From: Deltaproteobacteria bacterium | GTDB lineage: Bacteria > Myxococcota_A > UBA9042 | Length of the DNA stretch: 32,487 nucleotides | Direction: 5' to 3' | NCBI GenBank assembly: GCA_016875335.1 | Contig: VGRO01000047.1 | Span: 1-32,487, forward strand | In this document: positions 6,386-13,801 of the stretch, piece after piece | How positions within the stretch are numbered: position 1 is the first letter of the stretch | How the letters are laid out: every line of letters starts with the position of its first letter | Position numbers and translations under genes: made by a program | Notes under the pieces: generated by a model | The model's database searches: none | The model's input: only the letters and a program-made list of their open reading frames with translations | What the model was told of the DNA's origin: nothing

Positions 6386-8479
6386 CTACTTTTTCTTGTT
6401 CAGCCACGCTTCGTAGCTCTTGAAGTCGTAGGGCCGGCCCAAGAAATCGGCGACCAGATCCGCGGCGTCCTTGCTGCCGCCGGGTTCCAGGACCAGCTTG
6501 CGGTAGCGCATCGCCACCGCCGGGTTGCCGATGCCCTCCTTGGCGAACCGCGAGAACATGTCCTTGGCGATGACCATCGACCACATGTAGGTGTAGTAGA
6601 TGGCCGAGTAGCCGTTGAGGTGCCCGAAACTGGCCTGCATGTGGGTGTCTGCCACGGCCTTGTACGGGCTGTAGCGGCTCTGGACTTCCGCCACCAACGC
6701 GTCCTGGTCCAAGCCCTTGGGGTCGCGGTGGTGCATGCCCAGGCTCAGGCCGGCGTAGAACATCTGGTGGCGCACCCACAGGCCCTTGCCGAACTCGTCC
6801 GCGGCGACCAGCCTCTTGACGAGGTCCTCGGGCAACGGTTCGGCCTTGTCGTTGGTGGCAAACGCCTGGAGCGTGCCGTAGTCCTTGGCCCACTCTTCGA
6901 AGATCTGGCTCGGCGCCTCCACGAAGTCCCACTCGGTGGCGACGCCGGAAAAGCGCGGCATGGCCTGATGGCCACCAAAGGTGTGGTGCAGCAAGTGCCC
7001 GAATTCATGGAAAAACGTCTCGACCTCTTTGTGCTCCATCAGGCCGTTGCCGCTCTTGGGGTTGGGAAAGTTGCAGACCAGCACGCCCGCCGGCCGTTGG
7101 CGCCCCGCGACGCCGTTGACCAAGGTGAACTGCGCGGCGTGTTTGTATTTTCCTTCGCGCGGGTGCATGTCGAGGTAGATCGTGCCGTAGTGCTTGTCGC
7201 CCTCCAGGACGTCGTACACCTCAACCGACGGGTGCCAGACCTGCGCGTCGCTCTTGGCCTTGTAGGTGATGCCAAAGAGCCGGCTGGTCAGGTCGAGCAG
7301 CCCTGACTTGACCTTGTCGTAGTGCAGGTAGGGGCGCATGGCCTGGGCGTCGAAGGCGAACTTGGCTTTCTTGACGCGGCCTTGCAGGTACGCTTGCTGC
7401 CAGTCGTTGACCTCCGTCGCGGACTTGTCCAGGCCCTTGAGCTCGCCGAGCAGCACCTGGTACTCGGCTTTCATGCGTGGTTCCGCGGCTTTGGCGACGC
7501 GGGTCACGAAATCTCCGACCGCCGTGGCATTCTTGATCATCTTGTCGGCCGTCACGCGCTCCGCCCAGGTGGCAAAGCCGGTGCTCTGCGCCAACTCGTG
7601 GCGTGTCTCCAACATCTTCTGCAAGTTCAACTGGTTGGCCGGCCAGCCGCGCTGCCGGTAGGCGACGTACAGGGCCTTGCGCGCCGCGTCGTCGTCGGCG
7701 TATTGCATGAACGGGATGTAGTCGGGGTAGTCGGTCGAGACCTCGACCTTGCCGTCCGCGTTGGGCTTGTGAGCGTCGATCCAGTCCTGCGGCAGCCCCT
7801 TGAGCTGGCCGGCCGCCAGCGCCACCTTGCGCACGTCGCTGGCGATCGCCTTCTCGAACGCCTGGCCGACCTGCACCAACTCGTCCTGCAATCTCTTGAT
7901 GCGCGCCCGGGTGGCGTCGTCCTTGTCCACGCCAGCGAGCCTGAAATCGCGCAGCGTCAGCGCCACCAGCCGCTTGACGTCGGGACCTTCGGCGCTGACG
8001 TCCAGTTTGGCCAGCGCGTCGTACAGGGCGCGGTCGAGCGCGATCTCGGTCTTGAGCTTCTCGGTCTGCTGCTCGCATGCCGCGGCGGCGTCGCGGACCG
8101 CCTTGTCCGGGTGCACCGCGAACATCAGGCTCGATTCGGCCGAGGCCAGGTCGATCGCGATGGTCAACTCGTTGAGCGCATTGACCACTGCCGTCAGCGT
8201 GGCGGGCGCCGCGCGCGGGCTCGGGGTCGCGAACGACGCCAGCGCCTCGCGCTGGCTCTTGGCGATTTCCAGGCGCTCGCGGCAGCGCTGGGTCAGCGGG
8301 TCCACGGCGGGTTCCGCGGGCTTGGAGGTCGCGGACGCCGCCGCCGGCAGCTCCGTCGGGGCTGGCGCGGGTGCCGGCGTCGGTTGGGTGGGTGGGCCGC
8401 CACACGCAGCGCTGAGCGCCCACGCGGCGGCGGCGGCGACCCAGGTTCGGCGCGCGAATTGAAAAACGTTGAGATCCAC
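6386..8479 (-). CDS. Secreted M3-family metallopeptidase (oligopeptidase)
   Basis: A zinc endopeptidase of the thimet oligopeptidase/oligoendopeptidase clan, 697 aa, which normally cleaves short peptides. The zinc site HEFGH is at residues 491-495 and the third ligand is E521 in DFVEAPSQ, as in family M3; later conserved HLNGYSAIYYTYMWS is present. Unlike cytosolic members it has an N-terminal export signal ending ALSAAC (Cys26, an imperfect lipobox) and a Pro/Ala-rich linker (27-60), so it probably acts in the periplasm or on the surface. GTG 8479 has AAGGAG 7 nt upstream. A candidate promoter is at 8519-8547. Its stop converges on the lipoprotein at 6379 with a 6-bp gap. Confidence 0.93.
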   Translation of the reverse strand: MDLNVFQFARRTWVAAAAAWALSAACGGPPTQPTPAPAPAPTELPAAASATSKPAEPAVDPLTQRCRERLEIAKSQREALASFATPSPRAAPATLTAVVNALNELTIAIDLASAESSLMFAVHPDKAVRDAAAACEQQTEKLKTEIALDRALYDALAKLDVSAEGPDVKRLVALTLRDFRLAGVDKDDATRARIKRLQDELVQVGQAFEKAIASDVRKVALAAGQLKGLPQDWIDAHKPNADGKVEVSTDYPDYIPFMQYADDDAARKALYVAYRQRGWPANQLNLQKMLETRHELAQSTGFATWAERVTADKMIKNATAVGDFVTRVAKAAEPRMKAEYQVLLGELKGLDKSATEVNDWQQAYLQGRVKKAKFAFDAQAMRPYLHYDKVKSGLLDLTSRLFGITYKAKSDAQVWHPSVEVYDVLEGDKHYGTIYLDMHPREGKYKHAAQFTLVNGVAGRQRPAGVLVCNFPNPKSGNGLMEHKEVETFFHEFGHLLHHTFGGHQAMPRFSGVATEWDFVEAPSQIFEEWAKDYGTLQAFATNDKAEPLPEDLVKRLVAADEFGKGLWVRHQMFYAGLSLGMHHRDPKGLDQDALVAEVQSRYSPYKAVADTHMQASFGHLNGYSAIYYTYMWSMVIAKDMFSRFAKEGIGNPAVAMRYRKLVLEPGGSKDAADLVADFLGRPYDFKSYEAWLNKKK

Positions 8480-8518
8480 AGATGTTCTCCTTGGCGCCCG
8501 CGGGCCGCGCGGGCGCGG

Positions 8519-8547
8519 ATTGTGCCACGGGTGGACGGCGACGCCAA
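8519..8547 (-). promoter_or_regulatory. Candidate promoter of the M3 peptidase gene
   Basis: On the minus strand TTGGCG is followed after 17 bp by CACAAT, predicting a start of transcription about 30 nt before the GTG at 8479. The same -10 hexamer with 17-bp spacing precedes the gene at 26860, which raises confidence modestly. Confidence 0.4.
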
Positions 8548-8708
8548 AACTGCGCCGCGCGGCACGCGGCCGATTTGGAAATGACTAGCGCAATCACACT
8601 GTTTCATCGTTTCTGGCCAAGTGTTGACGAAATTGCGGCCCGCATGGACGATACGCGCGGCGCGATGCCCCTTTTGAGGGCGGATCGGCTGCGCCGCGGG
8701 GAGCCTGC

Positions 8709-10802
8709 ATGTTCGCCATCACCATCCGGGAACGAAGCGGACAGGTGTACACCTTCCACTTCGACAAGCCCGAGGTCCTGATCGGCCGCGTCAAGGGCAA
8801 CGACGTCATCCTGCCCAAGCAGAACATCAGCAAGCGCCACACGCTGGTCAAATCGCTCGCCAAGCGATTCATCGTCGAGGACCTCGGCAGCACCAACGGC
8901 ACGTACGTCAACGGCCACCGCATCACCACGGCGGTCGAGGTCGGGCCGGACGACAAGGTGTACCTTGGCGATTTCGTGATGAATTTCACGGATCTGTCGG
9001 ATGTGGGCGCTGTCGGCGTCCCCGACGTCCCCGACGTCCCCGACATGCCCGAAGTGCCCGACACCGCAGGCGGCGTGGCCGGCCAGCAGCAGCCTGAAGC
9101 GCAGTCGATGCGCGCAACCCAGCACATGGCCCCGCCGAGCGCCGACGCGGGCGGCTCGCGCGGGGTGCCCCCACCGACCATCCCGCCGGTCGCGCCCGTC
9201 GTGGACCCGCTGTCGAGCGACCTGCCGCAAGTCGAGCCGCTGGATCTGCCTGCGGAACTGATGGATCTGAGCGGCGGCGAGTCGCCGCAGGAGTTTCTGG
9301 ACCGCATGACCGGGCCGCTCGACGGCCTGCAGCACGCGATGAGCTCGGACGCGTTCAAGCCTGAGCTCAACCTCGGCAGAATCCCCGCGCAGCCGGCCAA
9401 CCAGAGCCCGCTGTCGGCGATTCCGGGGCTCGCTGGCGCGATCAAGGCGCCCTCGCAGCCCAAACCGGTCTCGAAGCCCTCGTTTGCTCCGGTGGAGGCC
9501 GCCATCCCCTCCGCGGCCAAGGCCGACGCAGCGCCGCGCCCGCCCGAAGCCGTCCCCGCGGCCCCGCCAGCCGCTGTGGTGGCACCCGCGCGCGCGCCCA
9601 ACACCGGCTCGGCCAGGCCGTCGGTCCCCATCGCCAGCGGCGCCGCCGGATCGGCCAGCCCCGCAGACGCCTACTACGACGCGCTGGGCGCGCTGTTCCG
9701 CGCAGCGCTGACCGAGTTGCGCGCCAGCTTGCCAGGGGACGCCTCGCAGATGTCCGAGGCCGACTGGACCGAGATGGAGGATCGCGTCAACGCCTTCGTC
9801 GATGCCGCCCATGCCAATGGCGCCTTGCCGGCGGGGGTGGATGACGCCTGCCTGCGCCGCGACCTCATTTACGAGCTGACCGGCCTCGGACCGCTCGAGG
9901 CCATGCTCGACGATCCGGCCATCGAGGCCATCGAGATCAACAGCCCGGCGCAAATCCTGACCGTGAGCAAGGGCTCGCGGACGCCTGTCGAGCGCCGCTT
10001 CTCGTGTCAGCAGGCGCTGGCCCTGGCCGTGGATCGCCTGGTGCGCGCCACAGGTCAGAGCGGCCGGACCGGTTCGCACATGGAGGGCACGCTCGTCGAC
10101 GGCACCAGCGTGTACGTGGTGTGGCCGCCGATGTGCCCCGCCGGACCCGCGGTGGTACTGCGCAAGCCGCGCGCCGACGCGCCGAGCCTCGCCGACCTGG
10201 TCCTGCGCGGCATGGTCGGCGAGACGGCGGCGCAAGTGCTGGCGCAGTTGGTCGGCATGCGCCGCAGCGTCGCGATCGTCGGGCCGGTCGGCGTCGGCAA
10301 GCGCACGGTGCTCAATGCGCTCGGCCAGCAGGTCGACGCGTCTACCCGCATCGTGGTGCTCGAGGACGGCCAGCGGTTGCGCCTCGGGCACGACCAGGTG
10401 GTGCGCATCGACGCGGCAGTGTTCGGCGAGGGCAACCACTCGCCGCTGCGGGTCGTGCAGCGGCTGCGCCCCGAGTGCCTGTTGCTCGGCGATACCGCGT
10501 CGGTCAGCCTGGACGACCTGTTCAGCGTCGCCAACGACGCCCTGCCGCCGTGGATCGGCGTGTTCGTTGCGCGCGACGCCGCCGACCTCATCGAGCGTGC
10601 GACCCATGCGCTGATGTTGCGCCACCCGGGCCTTCACGAGGCCACGGCGCAGGCGCGGGTGTTGCGCGGCCTGGACACGATCGCCGTCTTCGTGCCGAGC
10701 GAGCACGGGTACGCGCTGTCGAGCGTGTGCGAGGTGTTGCGTCACGGCGCAGCAGGTGAGCAGTTGATTGAACTCGCGCTGCCTGGCGCCTACAGCGCAT
10801 AA
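8709..10802 (+). CDS. FHA domain fused to a degenerate CpaF/TadA-like secretion ATPase
   Basis: A 697-aa cytoplasmic protein. Residues about 5-95 form an FHA phosphothreonine-binding domain (LIGR, ISKRH, LGSTNGTYVNG). A Pro/Ala-rich linker of about 220 residues follows, starting with short V-P-D repeats encoded by 9-bp direct repeats. The C-terminal half (about 370-697) resembles type II/IV secretion ATPases of the CpaF group ('YELTGLGPLEAMLDDPAIEAIEIN'). Its nucleotide-binding parts are altered: Walker A is GPVGVGKRT (525-533); the usual 'RPD..(V/I)GE' box is RPECLLLGD (587-595), with Glu replaced by Asp; and the His box reads VARDAADL. It may bind but not hydrolyse ATP efficiently. GGGGAG precedes ATG 8709 by 5 nt. 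The next gene, 21 bp away, is a double-FHA protein. Confidence 0.85.
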   Translation: MFAITIRERSGQVYTFHFDKPEVLIGRVKGNDVILPKQNISKRHTLVKSLAKRFIVEDLGSTNGTYVNGHRITTAVEVGPDDKVYLGDFVMNFTDLSDVGAVGVPDVPDVPDMPEVPDTAGGVAGQQQPEAQSMRATQHMAPPSADAGGSRGVPPPTIPPVAPVVDPLSSDLPQVEPLDLPAELMDLSGGESPQEFLDRMTGPLDGLQHAMSSDAFKPELNLGRIPAQPANQSPLSAIPGLAGAIKAPSQPKPVSKPSFAPVEAAIPSAAKADAAPRPPEAVPAAPPAAVVAPARAPNTGSARPSVPIASGAAGSASPADAYYDALGALFRAALTELRASLPGDASQMSEADWTEMEDRVNAFVDAAHANGALPAGVDDACLRRDLIYELTGLGPLEAMLDDPAIEAIEINSPAQILTVSKGSRTPVERRFSCQQALALAVDRLVRATGQSGRTGSHMEGTLVDGTSVYVVWPPMCPAGPAVVLRKPRADAPSLADLVLRGMVGETAAQVLAQLVGMRRSVAIVGPVGVGKRTVLNALGQQVDASTRIVVLEDGQRLRLGHDQVVRIDAAVFGEGNHSPLRVVQRLRPECLLLGDTASVSLDDLFSVANDALPPWIGVFVARDAADLIERATHALMLRHPGLHEATAQARVLRGLDTIAVFVPSEHGYALSSVCEVLRHGAAGEQLIELALPGAYSA

Positions 10803-10823
10803 GGCGCGGAGCGGGCGGCCACC

Positions 10824-12311
10824 GTGTTCACCCTCATCATCGAGGACAAGAACGGCGCGCTCGTCGGCGAGTACACGTTCGAGGACGGCGAATTCATCGT
10901 CGGCCGCAGCCAGCAGGCCGACATCCAGTTGCCCGCCGACAACGTCTCGCGCCGGCACGCCCGCATCTTCACCGAAGAAGGCCGCTGCTACATCCAGGAT
11001 CTCAACGCCGCCAACGGCGTATGGGTCAACGGCCGGCGCATCCACGCCTCGACCGAGTTGCCGCGGTCCGCCCAGGTGCGGATCGGCGACTTCTTCTTGC
11101 ACATCGAGGGCGCGGCGTTTGCCCGGCCCATGACCTCGCCGGTCTATGCTCGGCTGGTGCCGATGCCCGGCTCGATCGGCGAATTGACCGAACTGACCCA
11201 GTCGCCGGTGATGGTCGGCCGCGGCAAGGACTGCGCGGTCGTGCTGCAAGACGTGTCGGTGTCGCGCATCCACGCCAAGCTGACCCAGGACGACGGCGGC
11301 CGCGTGTTCGTCGAGGATCTGCGCAGCAGCAATGGCACCTACGTCAACGACCGCAGGATCGCGTCGCAGGAGATGCAGCACGGCGACCGCATCCGCTTTG
11401 GCACCGTGGCCTTCTCCTTCCAGATCGAGGGGATGCCTGACGTGGACCTGAGCGAGGCCGCCCCCCAGCCGCAGCGCCGCACCCAGGCCAGCGTCCAGGG
11501 CGCCTACGCGCAGCGGGCCCACCAGGCGTTTGCGCCAATGGAGCACCCGCCCGAGCAAAGCTACCCGGTGGAGCAACGCACGCTCCTGCCGCAAATAGCC
11601 GCCATCGCCGTCATCGTCGTCGCATTCGTCGCCCTGGTCGTGCTGGCCGGCTTTGCCTACGATCGCTTCGTCGCGCCCAAACTCGACGCCAAGAAGCCTG
11701 AGGTCGAGGGCGCGCGCGGGTCCCGCGAGACCAAGGCCCACGACGACGACGACGGCAAGCCCGCCAAGAAGTCCAGGTCCACCGAAGCGCCCGAAGCCCC
11801 AGTCCCCGACCCCAAGGCCGTGCAAAAGGTGCAGTTCGACGAACTGATGGTCCAAGGTCGCGAGCAGATGGCGCAGAAGCAGTGGGCCGCCGCGCGCGGC
11901 CACTTCGAGCGGGCGCAGCGCCTGGACGTCCTGGCCAGCGAACCGCAAATCGCCCTGAACAAGATCGCCTTGGAAGAAGACGCCGGAGGCAAAGTGGCCG
12001 AAGCCTTCAAGGCGTTTGAGCGCAAAGACGCCCGCGGCGCAGTCCGCCTGTACAAGCAGGTGCCCGCCAGCTCGGTCTACGGCCTCGACGCACAAAAGCA
12101 GTTGCAGGCGATCGCCGATTTGGCCGAGTTCGACCGCCAGAAGTCGTGCCACGGCCGGCCGCGCGACCTGGTCAAGTGCCTCGCAGACTGCGAACTGGTG
12201 CTGTCCACGGGCCGGGCCGGCGCGGCGGCCGGAGACGAATGCCAGCGGTTTGCGCAGCAGTCGGGGCAGCCGGACAAGGGCGACAAGCCGAGCGGCGGAC
12301 CCAAACGGTAA
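10824..12311 (+). CDS. Double-FHA single-pass membrane protein with helical C-terminus
   Basis: A 495-aa protein with two FHA domains in tandem: about 2-97 (FIVGRSQQAD, VSRRHARI, LNAANGVWVNGR) and about 110-205 (VMVGRGKDC, VSRIHAKL, LRSSNGTYVNDR). The first has NAANG in place of the S-x-N-G loop. A proline-rich linker, one transmembrane helix (about 255-279, AIAVIVVAFVALVVLAG) and an Asp/Lys-rich spacer follow. The last 170 residues look TPR-like (GREQMAQKQWAAARGHFERA). The FHA domains should be cytoplasmic and the helical part on the other face. GTG 10824 has no strong Shine-Dalgarno. With its neighbour it probably reads phosphorylation by Ser/Thr kinases; the kinase at 29754-32249 is a possible but unlinked candidate. 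Confidence 0.88.
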   Translation: MFTLIIEDKNGALVGEYTFEDGEFIVGRSQQADIQLPADNVSRRHARIFTEEGRCYIQDLNAANGVWVNGRRIHASTELPRSAQVRIGDFFLHIEGAAFARPMTSPVYARLVPMPGSIGELTELTQSPVMVGRGKDCAVVLQDVSVSRIHAKLTQDDGGRVFVEDLRSSNGTYVNDRRIASQEMQHGDRIRFGTVAFSFQIEGMPDVDLSEAAPQPQRRTQASVQGAYAQRAHQAFAPMEHPPEQSYPVEQRTLLPQIAAIAVIVVAFVALVVLAGFAYDRFVAPKLDAKKPEVEGARGSRETKAHDDDDGKPAKKSRSTEAPEAPVPDPKAVQKVQFDELMVQGREQMAQKQWAAARGHFERAQRLDVLASEPQIALNKIALEEDAGGKVAEAFKAFERKDARGAVRLYKQVPASSVYGLDAQKQLQAIADLAEFDRQKSCHGRPRDLVKCLADCELVLSTGRAGAAAGDECQRFAQQSGQPDKGDKPSGGPKR

Positions 12312-12327
12312 GAGGGGGTAGCCAAAA

Positions 12328-12379
<52 letters not shown>

Positions 12380-12407
<28 letters not shown>

Positions 12408-12585
12408 GGCGCCACAGTCGGGCACTACCGCCACCGCCGGTTCGGCGCCGGCTGACCCTGAGGGCCGGGTGAGGCCCAAGCCCGCATCGCAAGGACGGAA
12501 CTCCGGCGTCGGGCGCCCGGCCGCGGTCAATCTGCAACGCCGCGGCCATAGCGACCGCGCAGAGCTATCAGCGTCAGCCGGCTTC
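12380..12585 (+). repeat. Dispersed 206-bp repeat, copy 1
   Basis: Matches 16107-16312 in direct orientation at a constant offset of 3727 bp, with about 8 mismatches and no gaps (about 96% identity). It contains a self-complementary CCGGCGCC...GGCGCCGG pair and no convincing coding frame. The high identity in noncoding DNA implies recent duplication, gene conversion or function. Confidence 0.9.
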
Positions 12586-12590
12586 GCCGG

Positions 12591-12630
12591 GCAGTGGCAG
12601 GGGCAGGGTCTGGGGCAGGGCCGGGGCTGG
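12591..12630. repeat. GGCAGGG-rich right arm of repeat copy 1
   Basis: Degenerate GGCAGGG/GGGGCAGGG units are the reverse complement of the CCCTGT/CCCTGCC array on the left, so copy 1 is flanked by imperfect inverted arms. Copy 2 lacks this right arm. The remaining 12631-12726 shows no recognisable feature. Confidence 0.6.
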
Positions 12631-12726
12631 GCTAGTAGCCGAAACCTATTGCCGATTTGTTGCCGCGCGACGGCTGTCATCGCGGAGCGAATTCGGGGTT
12701 TCCCCTGCCAGCCCTAGGAGCGGCGT

Positions 12727-13332
12727 TCAGTCTGGCGTGGCAGTGGTCGACGCTTCGTCGGGTTCGGCAGGTACGTTGGTGCCGATGTAGAGGTCGTCGA
12801 CGGTCAGTCTTATGTCCAACCGTTCGATGTGCAGCGCTTCGCCCGTCGAAAAGGTCGAGTAGCGCCAGAATGGGTGGTCCTGCCGTTCGAGTACATCGAC
12901 CTGGCGGTGGCTGGTATACACCACGACGTAGGCCTGCAAGCTGTCGAGCCTGCGGTACTTCTGGAACTTGGCGCCGCGGTCGTAGTCCTCGGTGGACTTG
13001 GACAGGACTTCGACGATGAGGCACGGATGGCGCTTGACGACCGGGTCCGCGCGGTCGCGGACATCGCAAGTGACGAACACATCGGGGTAGAAATAGGCGT
13101 CCAGTCGCTCGACCAGGACCTTGACGTCGCTGAACGGCACCTTGCACCCGCGCGGGAGAAACTGTCCGCGCAGCGCTACAGTGGTGTTGTACACGATGTC
13201 GTTGTGGGTGTCGGTCGATCCGGCCATGGCGACCATCGCGCCGTCCACGAATTCGTGGCGCTCTGCGCTCGCGGCCTCAAGGGCGAGGTACTCCCCGGCG
13301 GTCATGTGGACCTTGCAGGCGGCGTCGGCCAT
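12727..13332 (-). CDS. Uma2-type PD-(D/E)XK nuclease-fold protein (DUF820)
   Basis: A 201-aa protein of the Uma2/DUF820 family, a widespread and often multi-copy group with a restriction-endonuclease-like fold and unproven substrate. Family hallmarks are the start MTAGEYLALE, 'HEFVDGAMVAMAG' (about 26-38), YPDVFV (D84), CLIVEVLSKST (E108) and the lysine pair K122/K125 in 'AKFQKYRRL', giving the D...E-x-L...K active-site pattern. ATG 13332 has GAGG about 7 nt upstream; the frame stays open further upstream but without family similarity. It lies between the two direct repeat copies, and its function there is unknown. Confidence 0.85.
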   Translation of the reverse strand: MADAACKVHMTAGEYLALEAASAERHEFVDGAMVAMAGSTDTHNDIVYNTTVALRGQFLPRGCKVPFSDVKVLVERLDAYFYPDVFVTCDVRDRADPVVKRHPCLIVEVLSKSTEDYDRGAKFQKYRRLDSLQAYVVVYTSHRQVDVLERQDHPFWRYSTFSTGEALHIERLDIRLTVDDLYIGTNVPAEPDEASTTATPD

Positions 13333-13801
13333 GGGGCACCTCGCGAGACGGCACTCGCTGCGGGCAGTGTACCCGGTGCAGGTTTGGGGCGGCAAATGTC
13401 GAGCGGGCCGGTTGGCGCAAGCCAGCGTCGACGGAGTGCCCCAAGTAGCGCTCGGCGCGGCGGTCGAATTCGCCGACCTCGTCAGCGCCCAGGCTGTTGC
13501 GGCGTAACTGGTTGAGTTCTTGATGAGAGTCGGACCGCGCCCATCCGAGGCCCGAGCGCAGGAGGCGGCGCGTACTTCGGCACACCTTGGCTTCGATGTC
13601 CGCGGTACAAACCAGGCTTCCACCGTGGCCGCAGCAGCGTGCGCTTTGCTTGAGCCCAGTTGGACCATGGACACGCAATTCGTTGACAGGGCCCCGCGCG
13701 CAGCGCACCATGGCTGACACGCCCTTGCTTGCCAGGGCGGCAGTGGCACGGGCCGGTTCCGGACAGCCCATTGGGGGCTACGATGTTTCGATCCCCTACC
13801 T
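13333..13801. other. 469-bp gap with no supported gene
   Basis: No convincing coding sequence. A minus-strand open frame through this stretch reads 'ELNQLRRNSLGADEVGEFDRRAERYL'-like sequence without a recognisable family or good start, and could be decayed coding DNA. It must contain the upstream regions of the Uma2 gene and of the gene at 13802; I see no clear promoter for either. Confidence 0.4.

Noticed and set aside
9010-9062. Tandem 9-bp repeats as a separate minisatellite
   Set aside because: They lie in frame in the linker of the FHA-CpaF fusion and encode V-P-D units, an ordinary low-complexity linker.
13277-13771. Minus-strand open frame as a transposase remnant
   Set aside because: It partly overlaps the Uma2 gene, and no DDE or other transposase motif could be recognised; left as unexplained sequence.
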